A stretch of 64,000 bases of DNA from Arabidopsis thaliana (Eukaryota; Streptophyta; Magnoliopsida; Brassicales; Brassicaceae), in NCBI RefSeq assembly GCF_000001735.4, contig NC_003070.9, positions 27,327,971 to 27,391,970 of the forward strand, read 5' to 3'. Every line of letters begins with the position of its first letter. The stretch's first letter is position 1. A program made the translations under genes and the position numbers. The notes beneath the pieces are model-generated. The model was given only the letters and a program-made list of their open reading frames with translations. It was not told where the DNA came from and made no database searches. Below are positions 33,776-50,069 of this stretch, one piece after another.

Positions 33776-36700
33776 AATTGTATCATATCTGTGTTATGTT
33801 GTGTGTATATATGTTAATGCACAAGTGAGAAGAAAATCTTAGATAAACTCAGTTTCTTGTAATGAATCGTATCAGAATGTTAAGACTTGGAATAATGTGA
33901 TTGTTTTTGAGTTGGAGTCTTTAACAGCGATTACCAGAAAAAGTTAAGTGACTCTTGGATTTATCAATAAGAGTGTTTTAAAGTGATGAATACTATGTCC
34001 TATCTCCATTACATTTGCAAATGTCACAATCGAATGCTAATTTGTGTGAACTCGAATTGAGATTGTTAAGTCTTTGGTTTAAGAGATGGTCAAGATGGTG
34101 ATGTTTGGTTTATGAATTATAAGGAAAGAGGAGTTTTGCCGGTTTGGAGTAAACCGAGTTTCTTAGTCATTGTATTTGTAACGTACTCTGATTTGTAACT
34201 TTATTTGAATTGATGTCCCTCACGGGTTAGTGAGGTGGTGGTGAACCAAGTTTATAATCTATCTCGAAGATCATAGAGATTTAATAATGTAGATCTTGTG
34301 GAGATGAAGACATTTTCATGACAAAGTTGTGAACTCGTCAATCTACTTGGTTTGATCAGAAAGAATTAATCGATTCATATGTTCGAGAGAGTTTCTATAG
34401 AACCATGTAAAACCAATGATTTCTAACCAGAAGATATTTCTCTATAGAAGAAGACCATATAGCATTTTGCAGAGACTTTAATAAAAGTATCTAAGAACAC
34501 TAAGATTGTTTCTTGACTTTATCTTGTTGGAGTCAATAGACAAAATATCATTTGGTTTTTTGTTTTTCTTTTCAACTTTATTTGTTTGTTGTAATGGGAG
34601 GAAATAAAAAAGAAATAGACTTAACGATTGGTAAAATAGCACACCAAACGAAACGACTCTTTTGGTTTTATGAGAGTTGTCTTGTACTCTTATGAATGTG
34701 ATGTGCCTAACTTTTAATTTTCCCCATGATTTTGGAAATCGAACCACTCCAATAAGAAAGTTACAATCGTCACCACTATGCCATTTATGATTTTTTCATT
34801 CTTCTTTTGACACTTTTTGATACTTTTGAATCCTCTTTATTCGGATGCATATATCCTCAAAACAAATACTAGATAATTTAAATCGAGTTTTAGTTAGTGG
34901 AACGAAAGATATTATTGGAGACTATCAAACTGTAAAACTGATGAAAATTGAACTAAAGCCCAAATGGTTACTTGAGTCTTCTAATGATTTTACACACTCC
35001 ATGTTATACACGATATATAACGTGTCCACTATTGATTATAGACTTATAGTTAGCTTGATTTGTCGTATAAATACGGCGGGACCAAAGAAATTATATGATT
35101 ACTAGATTCTTATGTCCTATTAGGAAAAAAGAATTGTACGTAATAGCATACGACACCTGTTTATCATCCGGTGGATATTAAATTTAAAACGTTTCTTATT
35201 AGGAAATATATTGGGGATTGAGAGTTTAGATATAAAAATATAAACACTATCAATCAAATAAAACATTTTCTAATCTTCTAAAGTCTTCAAAAGTTCTTTA
35301 CTCTATCATTCTTTCTATAAAATATTTGTCGCATTAAAACCAGACAAGCCCATATGATACTTAAATATATTTACAAACGTAATACTACAATAATACAACA
35401 AAATGTATACTAGTAATAAATTACATACTTACAATTTAGAATTTAATTTGGCGGATTGATTGGTTTCACCAAGCCGTGTTGGGTTGCACGTAAAGAGGAC
35501 CACCACGTTGATTAGTGTTTTAAATGAACCAACGATTTAAATTCCGTTGTGGGACTCCTCTTTGTGGGTCCTCATCCCTCCCTCCACGTTTCGATTTTTG
35601 GTCGTCCGATTTGGGATTTGATCAGAGTATTATTTCGGTTGATAAAGTCATACAAACCAACGGATACGATGAGCTGTTGGTTGAAGTAATCAATAGTATG
35701 GACTTTGACCACGACATTACAACGGCTTGTCCAATGTCCTAATCATATGCCATTTTTTCCACAAGTAAGTTTTGGTTTCGGCCTAATTTTGATATGTATG
35801 TAGTAATTCTCGTTTTTTGTTGAAGGATTCTCTGAAGTTACTCAGAAAAAAAAAAAGTTGAAAAGGAAAACATTTATAGGATGGGGACCTAGCAGTAACA
35901 AATGCAATAGGGTCCATAAAAGTCAGTGAAAATAGTTAAAAAAAAAAGTGGTCAATATCGTGTGCAGGGAAAAAAAAGAAAGTACAAAACTCGAGAAAAG
36001 GACTATAGAATCATGAACGTGGACCGATCCAATGTGATTATCCTTCGAACCAAAGTTAACTTGATGAAAGCTTTTTTGAATGGAAAAAAGAACAATACCT
36101 TAAATATTCCACGTTGACAGTATACAAATGTAAATCCTAATACAAAAACAACAACAAAAAAACGCGAACAAAGTAAAAATTCGTTTTTGGTTCATTGAGT
36201 TTTTCTTAATAAAAAAACGTCAAATCGTATCCAAATTTAAATTCGATTGTTTACAATTTCTAATGTTTAAAATTCAAAGAATATTACACTTTAGCATGGT
36301 AACGAGGATTTATTCAGTTAAACTTTGATTTTGGCTAGTGACAGTCTTTGTACTATTTACTCACTCATTATGTCGACAAATATGCTTTATTGAAAGGTCA
36401 ACAGCAAACAACTTAACGTCTCTTTCTCCAAAACACTAATCCACCTATATAGTTATCCTATAATTACATCTAAACATCTAATCGAAATACACGTAATGTA
36501 AAATATGAAGCGTGTCACGGCACAGTTTCTATCTTATAAAAATATCTGGTTGGTTAGAAGAATGTAACATCTACATTGTTTTATTTAATGTACGTAAAAT
36601 TAAATACATTCACAGATTTGTTTTGTTCATCACGTCTTTTTCTCTTAAGGTGTGTGTGTGTGTGTCATTCGAGTTATTGATATTAGAAAACAATCTCCAC

Positions 36701-38939
36701 TACACGAATTCATCACGTAACTGTACATGAAAACAATCTTACCCGATTAGTGAAAGCAATGAATTCCAATAAATATTTATCCCGATCTATAACTAACATG
36801 AATTTCATCTACCACGGAAGAAGTTTTCCATATATAGTTTGTAACATTTCATGTTCTTATGAGTCCAACCAAAACCAACGTCCAAATGTCTCAAAATTGG
36901 TAATGTAGAATGTTTATAGAATTTACCTAGTTAATTAAGATTTGTAAGTATATGTTTATATGCTAACAACCATATCGAAAATACAAGCATAAGATTCTGA
37001 TTTAAAATTTATAACTGGAGTTCCATATATCTGATGGATGGATTAACAAGAAAAAGAAACGGTGGGGATTGGTTGAACCACTCCCTGAAAAATTTGCTTC
37101 GTTTTGCAGATGAGAAAAAGGTTGTGACAACGTCACCACCATCTCTCTCTCCCCTATGTTTTTTTCTTTCTTTATTGGAATATCTCTCATAAGCTTCTGA
37201 ATCAGATACCCTTTTTTTTCTTTTTCAGCAAATCATAGACCTACGAATACGATTTTCCTTTTTTCTTTGTCGGGACAAAACTAGAACTTTGTTTTCCTCT
37301 TAAGAAAGTGATATTCAGAAACAAACGCTTTCTAGTTATGGACTTTTACCAAAATACTCCAAGATTTTACACATTCTTTTTTTTCGTACTATAAGAGAGT
37401 TCTTTACACAGAACACAAAATTCATTAAAATACATGCTATTTTCTTTAAATTCTTTATTCATAGTTTTGTAGTTATATTACAGGAGGTTAATTAAAACTA
37501 GGAATGTAATATACTACTATATAAAACAACATTATTATGAGAATGGAATTATAATGTTAGGGATATAATAAATACTATACATTAAAAAAAATCAAGATAT
37601 TCTAGAAAACAGAGACAATATTTGTTTTTGAGGAAAATAACAAATTTTCAACAGTCACGCCTAATAAAATAATTTAAATTCTGAAATTCGAATTAAACAC
37701 GGATTAATTACAATTTTTTTCTTGTTTTGATAATTACAGCTGGATCATAAATACATTATATATATATATATTTCCAGATTTTGTATTGATTTACTTTGCA
37801 AAGCGCTCTCTCACAAGTTAAAAACTCTCTTTTGTTGGTAATGGCATACGTATATGTTGATAATAACGTATCTACCAATTAGACTATTTTCTAGTATAAA
37901 ATTGTTAATTAAGTTAATTAGATTATTGTTGAAGAGAGAGAGAGAAGACGTAGAAGTAGAAGAAGAAGAAGCAGACCCGAAAGTGCCTGCACTGGTTCAG
38001 ATTTGCAGAGTCGCTTTGATATACAAAAACAAAAACGAGTGAGAAATTTTCAGACACAAGAAAACAAATCTCTGTCTTTCTCTAAAACCCTTTCTCTATT
38101 TTTTCTTTTTTTGAGTCTCCTGAGAAAACAAGAGAAAGAAAAAGACAGCTGATAGAGAGAGAGAGAGAAAAAAGCTGCATTTTTTTTGCTTTGTGCTCTT
38201 GCTTCTTGATCTAACCATTGCCGACAAATTCTAGGCGAATCAATCAGTTTCTTCACTCAAATGGGTTTATGTTAGTTTGTCATGTTATCCACAGAATCTC
38301 TGGTTTGATTCCTGGTTTGTCTCCTGATTCTCTACTTCTCCGACAAATCTCCACTAAACCTGTCTGAAATTTTCTCTTCGTTTTGGGGTTTTCCATTGTG
38401 CTTGACTTGTTGTTGGGTTCTGGGATCTTGTCTCAGCTTTTGTTTTTTTACAGCTGTCAAATTGCGTTTGCGTGTTCTTCATCACCTCCTGCTTAATCCT
38501 TATCTATCTTAATTTAAGAATCAATTCATGATTTCAAATAGTCATAAGAAGGCAAATGTGTTTGAAATAATTGGTGTTTGGTAAATTCATTTTCCTCTCT
38601 GGGTTTCGTAAAGTCAACATCTTTGATAGATTTGCAATTTTAAAATTTTATTGATTTGCTATCATTCAGATTCGAGTCTGTTGACCAATTTTGAGTATGT
38701 TTTGTGTTTAATAATTTTTGTGTTTAAAATTATGTGACGAGCTTCCGAAATTTATGCTTCTTTGTTTCAGTCTTCTCTGCCATTTTAATTATGTTTCTGA
38801 AAGATCAAAGCTTTCGAAATTTTTACTAATGGGTTTGGTTCATTTTTCTACAGGACTATGAGATATGAAGCACTAATCTGATTCTTGAGGAAATAAAGTG
38901 CTGGATTTTGTTAAAAGATCATAGAGAAGTTCTTGTGGA
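33776..38939. other. Long gene-poor stretch with ALA5 leader at its right end
   Basis: About 5.1 kb without a recognisable gene. It is AT-rich, with short frames lacking family motifs. A GT run is at about 36650-36666, and AT runs are near 37758-37770. From about 38040 the sequence is pyrimidine-rich and probably the ALA5 5'UTR, with an intron ending at 38853 (CTACAG|GACTATG). Most of the block likely holds distal regulatory or decayed sequence. Confidence 0.45.
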
Positions 38940-41900
38940 ATGGCTCGAGGTAGAATAAGATCGAAGCTGCGACTAAGCCTTCTTTATACATTTGGATGTC
39001 TTAGGCCAGCTACGCTTGAAGGTCAAGATTCTCAACCAATCCAAGGTCCGGGTTTCAGCCGGACTGTGTTCTGTAATCAGCCTCATATGCACAAGAAGAA
39101 ACCTTTGAGATATCGTTCTAATTATGTCTCTACGACGAGGTACAATTTGATCACTTTCTTTCCTAAGTCGTTGTACGAGCAGTTCCACCGTGCTGCGAAT
39201 CTCTACTTCTTGGTAGCTGCGATTCTCTCGGTGTTTCCTCTATCACCATTCAACAAGTGGAGCATGATTGCTCCTTTGGTCTTTGTTGTTGGGCTTAGTA
39301 TGTTAAAAGAGGCTCTAGAAGATTGGCGTAGGTTTATGCAAGACGTGAAGATTAATGCGCGGAAAACTTGTGTTCATAAAAGTGACGGTGTGTTTCGTCA
39401 GAGAAAGTGGAAGAAGGTTAGCGTTGGGGATATTGTGAAAGTGGAGAAGGATGAGTTTTTCCCTGCTGATTTGCTTCTTTTGTCATCGAGTTACGAGGAT
39501 GGGATTTGCTACGTTGAGACTATGAACTTAGATGGTGAAACAAACTTGAAAGTGAAAAGATCTTTGGAAGTGTCACTGCCACTAGATGATGATGAATCTT
39601 TCAAGAATTTCATGGCGACGATAAGATGTGAAGATCCAAACCCGAATCTCTATACCTTTGTTGGCAATCTTGAGTTTGAGAGGCAAACATTTCCTCTGGA
39701 TCCAAGTCAGATTCTCTTAAGAGACTCAAAGCTTAGGAATACAACCTATGTTTATGGAGTTGTGGTATTTACTGGTTTTGATACCAAAGTTATGCAGAAT
39801 TCAACAAAGTCGCCTTCCAAGAGAAGCAGAATAGAAAGGACAATGGACTACATCATCTACACTCTTCTTGTCCTACTTATTTTAATCTCTTGCATCAGCT
39901 CATCAGGATTTGCTTGGGAGACAGAGTTTCACATGCCAAAAATGTGGTACTTACGACCTGGCGAGCCTATAGACTTCACAAATCCGATCAATCCAATCTA
40001 TGCTGGGGTTGTTCATCTGATCACTGCTCTATTGCTTTATGGATATTTGATTCCAATCTCTCTTTATGTTTCGATCGAGGTTGTCAAAGTCTGGCAAGCA
40101 AGTTTCATCAATCAAGACTTACACATGTATGATGATGAGAGTGGAGTCCCTGCAAATGCGCGCACATCGAATCTAAACGAAGAGCTTGGTCAGGTTCATA
40201 CTATCCTCTCTGACAAAACAGGAACTTTGACATGTAATCAGATGGATTTCTTGAAATGCTCCATTGCTGGTACTTCTTATGGTGTGCGTTCCAGCGAAGT
40301 AGAAGTTGCTGCTGCAAAGCAGATGGCTGTGGATCTTGAAGAGCACGGTGAGATATCGAGTACTCCTCAGTCTCAGACTAAAGTGTATGGTACATGGGAC
40401 AGTAGCCGTACGCAAGAAATCGAGGTGGAAGGGGATAATAACTATAATACTCCTAGAGCTCCTATAAAGGGATTTGGTTTTGAGGATAACAGACTTATGA
40501 ATGGTAATTGGTTGAGGGAATCACAACCAAATGACATTTTGCAGTTCTTCCGCATATTAGCTATTTGTCACACAGCTATTCCCGAGCTGAACGAGGAGAC
40601 TGGCAAGTACACTTATGAAGCAGAGTCACCTGATGAGGCTTCTTTTCTTGCTGCTGCTAGAGAGTTTGGTTTTGAGTTCTTCAAGAGAACCCAGTCAAGT
40701 GTTTTTATCCGCGAGAGGTTCTCTGGTTCAGGGCAAATAATCGAAAGGTGAGATAGTAAAGATGTTATATGTTTATCAGTTTAGCTCTAATTTTTTTTGC
40801 GGGCATCCTGAGTAAGTACCAAAAACATTGCAGGGAGTACAAAGTTCTGAATTTGTTGGAATTTACGAGCAAAAGAAAGCGAATGACAGTAATTGTACGC
40901 GATGAGGAAGGGCAGATTCTTCTACTATGCAAAGGAGCTGACAGGTTAGCAATTTGTCACATTGACCACATCTAGAAGCTTATGTACAATAAATCTTTAC
41001 TTTTATCAACTGTTTCTTCCTGAATTTTACAGCATCATCTTTGAGCGGTTGGCGAAGAATGGAAAGACATACTTGGGACCTACCACTAGGCATTTAACTG
41101 AATATGGAGAAGCCGGACTCCGTACACTCGCACTTGCTTACAGAAAGCTTGATGAGGATGAATATGCAGCTTGGAACTCTGAGTTTCTTAAGGCCAAAAC
41201 TTCAATAGGATCTGATAGAGATGAGCTGCTTGAGACGGGAGCAGATATGATTGAGAAAGAACTTATCCTTATAGGAGCTACTGCTGTGGAGGACAAACTC
41301 CAGAAAGGGGTATGCATTGTTGCACAGACACACTAACGCCATATTTGTCTTGCTTATGTAAACTGAATTCCTTTTCTTTTTCATCTGACTTAGGTGCCCC
41401 AATGCATAGATAAACTTGCTCAAGCTGGGCTCAAGTTATGGGTTTTAACTGGGGACAAAATGGAAACTGCAATCAACATTGGGTTAGAATCTCTGATTTA
41501 CCTTGAACATAAACTAGAAAGTATATCTGTAATCTGCTTTTATCCAGTGATTTTTATGCACAAATTCCCTTTTATGAACTGCAGATTCGCGTGTAGTTTA
41601 CTACGACAAGGCATGAGACAGATCTGCATAACATCAATGAATTCAGAAGGAGGATCCCAAGATTCAAAAAGGGTATGTCTAATGGAGTTGCATGATGCAT
41701 ATTGCTAAAGTATGAATTTAAAGTTCCTTCAACTAAAATTTCGAACCTCACTCCTATATTTCTACTGATGTGTTAGGTTGTGAAAGAGAACATTTTGAAT
41801 CAACTCACAAAAGCTGTACAAATGGTGAAGCTTGAGAAGGATCCGCATGCTGCATTTGCTTTGATTATTGACGGGAAAACTCTAACTTATGCCTTGGAGG

Positions 41901-43521
41901 ATGATATGAAGTATCAATTCTTGGCTTTGGCAGTGGATTGTGCATCAGTCATTTGCTGTCGAGTGTCTCCCAAGCAGAAGGCTTTGGTATGTATATATAT
42001 ATATATCCTTCCCTTATTCGTTTCATCGCATTCCTCCTTGACTATGCAACTCCCGAAACTTCATACAAAAAAAAGAAAATCTAAATTTATCTATTTTGCT
42101 CTTTCCCAAATTCAAGGTTGTTAGGTTGGTTAAAGAGGGAACTGGAAAAACCACATTGGCAATAGGTGATGGTGCAAATGATGTTGGGATGATTCAAGAA
42201 GCTGACATTGGTGTAGGAATTAGTGGGGTTGAAGGAATGCAGGTTCAGTTTTTCTCTCAGCACCATGCCTTTTCTGTTTTTCAAGCCATGTTTTCTGTTT
42301 CTTGACTAGCAGAAAGTTCATTGAAAATCAAACCATGTCGACATTTTTGCTGATCCTTCTTACTTTTGCAGGCTGTTATGGCTAGTGACTTTTCGATTGC
42401 CCAGTTCCGGTTTCTGGAACGATTACTCGTCGTCCACGGACACTGGTGCTACAAAAGGATAGCTCAGATGGTAATATGTAGTTCTTTTGGCCATTTTAGT
42501 TACTCTTACATTTAGTTTGTTTCTAACCTTATGTTGTTCTACATCCAGATTTGCTATTTCTTCTACAAAAACATAGCATTTGGTCTCACTCTCTTCTACT
42601 TTGAGGCTTTCACCGGGTTTTCCGGGCAATCAGTATACAATGACTACTACTTGTTGCTCTTCAATGTTGTCCTTACCTCATTGCCAGTAATCGCCCTTGG
42701 TGTCTTTGAACAGGATGTTTCTTCCGAGATCTGCTTACAGGTAAGCTTTATAAATCTCCCTTCTTGAAAAGCTATTTCGAATCTCTGCTGATCATCGACA
42801 ATAATCTGTGTTTTTTTCGCTTGTGCTTGTGTAGTTCCCAGCTTTATACCAACAAGGCACAAAGAACCTCTTCTTTGATTGGTCAAGAATACTTGGATGG
42901 ATGTGCAATGGCGTCTATGCATCTCTTGTCATATTCTTCCTCAACATCGGAATCATTTACTCTCAAGCTTTCAGAGACAATGGCCAAACAGCTGACATGG
43001 ATGCTGTTGGCACAACCATGTTCACTTGCATAATCTGGGCAGCTAATGTTCAAATCGCGTTAACCATGTCCCATTTCACTTGGATCCAACACGTTTTGAT
43101 ATGGGGAAGCATCGGTATGTGGTATCTCTTTGTGGCTATCTACAGTATGATGCCTCCGAGTTATTCTGGAAACATTTACAGGATTCTTGATGAGATTCTT
43201 GCTCCTGCACCTATCTACTGGATGGCTACATTGTTGGTCACAGTGGCTGCAGTTCTTCCTTACGTTGCTCACATTGCATTCCAGAGATTCTTGAATCCAT
43301 TGGATCATCATATCATCCAAGAGATCAAATACTACGGAAGAGATATTGAAGATGCGAGATTGTGGACCCGAGAGCGTACAAAAGCCCGAGAAAAGACAAA
43401 GATCGGATTCACAGCTAGAGTCGATGCGAAAATCAGGCATCTAAGGTCGAAACTGAACAAGAAACAGTCAAATCTCTCACATTTTTCAGCTCAAGACGCA
43501 ATGTCACCTAGATCATTGTAG
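38940..43521 (+). CDS. ALA5: Phospholipid-transporting P4-ATPase (aminophospholipid ATPase 5)
   Basis: Ten coding exons: 38940-40747, 40834-40944, 41033-41309, 41394-41482, 41585-41672, 41777-41986, 42117-42242, 42372-42470, 42549-42740, 42835-43521, giving 1228 aa. P4 flippase features: N-terminal membrane pair, actuator motif DGETNLK (about 199-205), phosphorylation motif DKTGTLTCN with Asp425, the hinge [16 protein letters not shown], and ten hydrophobic segments in all. Flippases move phospholipids from the outer to the cytosolic leaflet with an ALIS beta-subunit. AT1G72700; ALA4 is the block paralogue. No key residue is missing. Confidence 0.95.
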
Positions 43522-44582
43522 CCTTGTATAGTGTTTGTTGTTTTTCTACAGGTCCAATTCTCTGATGCATCAGACTTTGGAGACAGGTCTTGAAGCTAAT
43601 TTTGTTGAGAGTTTATAATAGAGTGAGATCATGTAAAGAGTAGCCTCTGATGTTTTTTCTACTTGTTGGGTTCGAATTTTTCTTTATCTTGTACACATTA
43701 TACTTAGGTTTTGTGTATACTTAGGACAGAATGCAAAAAAACATAACAAAGAATCTTCCTTCTGTGCCTCTTCTGTGCCTCTTCTGTGCCTCTAATCATT
43801 TAATTGGTCATTTATATAAATTTGTTTATACAAAATCTGTTAAGTGAATCTTGACTTTAGAAAAAAAGAGAGAAATAACTCTCAATAGCAGTGATTTGTA
43901 AAATGATTTTCATTTCAACTAGAAATAACTCTCAATTTCATTTCATAAGTTTCCACAAAGAAATATTATAGAAATTGTTGCTTTAGTAAATGGTTTCGTA
44001 TCCACCAATTGGCATTTAGGTAATTAGGTAATGAAATCTCCAACTTATTTGCGTGTCTGTTACTTTCTAGTTTCTAGTGACTTTAGAGATGAAGTGGTTG
44101 GCGAATAAATTAACTTACTTTATACTAATATATTAATTTTAATTTAATTAATTATTCTGGGCCGGGTTTTGCCCAATATGGGTTCAGTACGGCCCAACAA
44201 CTCCGCAATTATTATTATTTTTCCATGGAGAAAATAAAAAAAGAAAAGAATAATAAGAGAGATTTGGTTAAAATGAGAGTGTAAGCAATTCTGAGTCTAT
44301 CCCTTCCCTTTTGGGATATTTTCGCCGCGTGGATTGATATGACGACTCTCTTTCGCCGGAAGTCAATCGGAATCCGCGACAACTTCTTCCTTCAATCCCT
44401 TTGATTTTTTTTTGGCTCTACTTATCCCAAACCCTTCAAATCTTCAGGTCCAATCTCTTCTTCTATTTGTTTTTTAATTAAAAAAATCCGGCGAAAGGTG
44501 AAGCTCTTGGATTCGAGTGGTGGCTAGTAATCGATTTCGGTAGTTTAGAAGTAGTTTATAGGTTTTATCAGCTTTCGATTTG
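43522..44582. other. ALA5 3'UTR and CKL2 upstream region
   Basis: Contains three tandem copies of TTCTGTGCCTC (43760-43792) and a direct repeat AGAAATAACTCTCAAT (43871 and 43921). Site II-like GGGCC/GCCCA motifs occur at about 44158-44200. CKL2 leader sequence follows. No additional gene. Confidence 0.55.
43760..43792 (+). repeat. 11-bp tandem repeat, three copies
   Basis: TTCTGTGCCTC repeated three times without a mismatch, just downstream of ALA5, probably in or after its 3'UTR. Confidence 0.8.
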
Positions 44583-48208
<3,626 letters not shown>

Positions 48209-48932
48209 TCGTTGGGGCCAGTGAATGATCTTGAAACCCCGGGACAAGTGTAAATTAAAAGACAAAGATGACCTCTCTTAGGCCCTCCTCATGTTTTACG
48301 TGCATTTGTGTTTACAGGGAGGGAGACTTGTGCCTCTAAGCACACACTCTAATAACATAGATAAGGAAAAGACTCTGAAGAAGTGATTTTCAGAGAAAGA
48401 CAAACTCAAAAGAGGGCGAGACTAAAAAGTCAAAAGACTTTTAACACTTTTATTCCCCATTTGGTTTTACACTGTTTATGTTGTGTTTGTCTTGTTTGGT
48501 ACTGCAACAGCTAAAATCGTTTGTGCTTCAAAAAGGTTTTAAGTTCTTAGAACTATTCCTCGGGCTGCAAAAAAACGTACAAAAGAAAGAAGGTTTTATA
48601 TTGAGTATCTTCTCATATGGTGTGGGTAAAAATGGTCATTTTTGTTGGTAAAAATAGTGAAATGAGAGCTATAATTCATGGACAGATGCAATAATTGTTC
48701 TGGTCTTCCTTAAAGAGGATCTGAGAGTTGCATCTTCTGGTTATGTCATACTTCATCATGTCTACGAATGAATCAATGAAGTATATTGTAAATGCTAAAT
48801 CGTATTTATCGTAGCTTAAGTTGTTACAGCAATCATCATACTTAGAAGGGTACCCTACTTAGAACAAGAATAAAAACAGACAAGTTCAATGGGGGAAACA
48901 AGAGAAGAAGATTGGGAAGATTTGTGGTTGGA
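48209..48932. other. CKL2 3'UTR to DUF3511 spacer
   Basis: Convergent 3' region, AT-rich, with no other feature recognised. Confidence 0.5.
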
Positions 48933-49316
48933 TCACCACAAACCATAGACAGCGTTTGAACAAGTCTCCTTGAACCATTTGAAGCTTTTCTTCATAGATC
49001 CTTTCACTCTCCCTTCAACACCATACACATTATAAGAAGCCACTCTCTTCTTCCTCTGAATCTCTGCCTCACACAAACCCTTAAATCCTTTCTTCTTCAC
49101 CTTATTGCTTCTCTTCGATTTATTGTTGGAGTCGTCTCTCACAATTGTTGGATTCTGGTATGCATTATAAGTTGATGTACTGTAAGATCTCATCATCACT
49201 GGTGGCTGCTGGTTTGTTGGTTCTGATTCTGATTTTTCTCCATGACTGAAGCAATGGTACTTGTTGGTGATGCTGCTACTTCTGGTCTCTTCTCTGCATG
49301 ACTTAGATCTGAACAT
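48933..49316 (-). CDS. DUF3511 family protein
   Basis: Single exon. The family start, MFRSKSCREETRSSS, at 49316 gives 127 aa; longer readings upstream lack an ATG. Basic Ser-rich N-terminus, then the conserved C-terminal block KKKGFKGLCEAEIQRKKR, VASYNVYGVEG and VKGSMKKSFKWFKE, ending AVYGLW, which defines DUF3511. AT1G72720 by position. Members are small basic plant proteins of unknown role; related copies in Arabidopsis are often stress or growth responsive. No signal or membrane segment. Confidence 0.88.
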   Translation of the reverse strand: MFRSKSCREETRSSSITNKYHCFSHGEKSESEPTNQQPPVMMRSYSTSTYNAYQNPTIVRDDSNNKSKRSNKVKKKGFKGLCEAEIQRKKRVASYNVYGVEGRVKGSMKKSFKWFKETCSNAVYGLW

Positions 49317-50069
49317 CTTCACTTGCAAACAAACCTCAAAAAAAGATTGCTCTGCTTTTTTAGGAAGAAAAAGGAGATAGTTGCTTTTGGGTTTTATCTC
49401 CAACCTCTTTCTCTTCTGCTTTTTGTCACTTGCGAGTTTTTGACATATTTATAGAATGAGACATCACCTCTATATCTTGTTCAATATTTAGTGCAGTAAT
49501 CACAACCTCAATACTGTATCTATTTAGTTACTCGAAGTTTTTTTTGTTTGTATATTGTTTTAGATGAGATTTGTTTGTTACATTTAAAAAAAAAACATTA
49601 CTAGCGATTAGTTATCACTGTACTTAGTACAGTTTTGCATATTTATTTTTCCTAAGAAAATTTTGTAAGATCTCATGTCCTTTGGATTTACACATGGCCG
49701 CTTCTCACTTCATGAATTCGAGGGAAATTTTTGGGGCTCGTCCCCAACCTTATGTAGTATATATTTATTGTAAATTCAAGAGTAGAAAACTAGAAAATCA
49801 ACAAAAGTTCATTAATGAAACTCAAGTAGAGAAAAGTCTTTAGTCTCATAGAGTATCCTTCCTTGTAAGCCACGTTCACAAAAAGATAAATAATGCCGAA
49901 ATTCTTGATTGCCAAAAAAGCAAAATCATGTAATGAGTTATGTTCGCTTTTAGCCAAGAACTATAAATCTAAGTAGTAGCCTGAAAACAAAAATCAAAGC
50001 ATAGAGAAGCTGCCAAAAAAAGGGGTAAACACAGCACTTTCTCAGTAAAAAACAGAAAAAAGAAAGGCT
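49317..50069. other. Spacer upstream of the DUF3511 gene
   Basis: Divides the DUF3511 start from the TIF4A-3 3' end. AT-rich, with no other feature recognised. Confidence 0.5.

Noticed and set aside
35524-35742. 72-codon open frame in the empty interval
   Set aside because: No motif, no splice context and no leader; I could not tie it to a gene.
43060-43440. 126-codon frame antisense to ALA5
   Set aside because: Shadow of the long last exon of ALA5.
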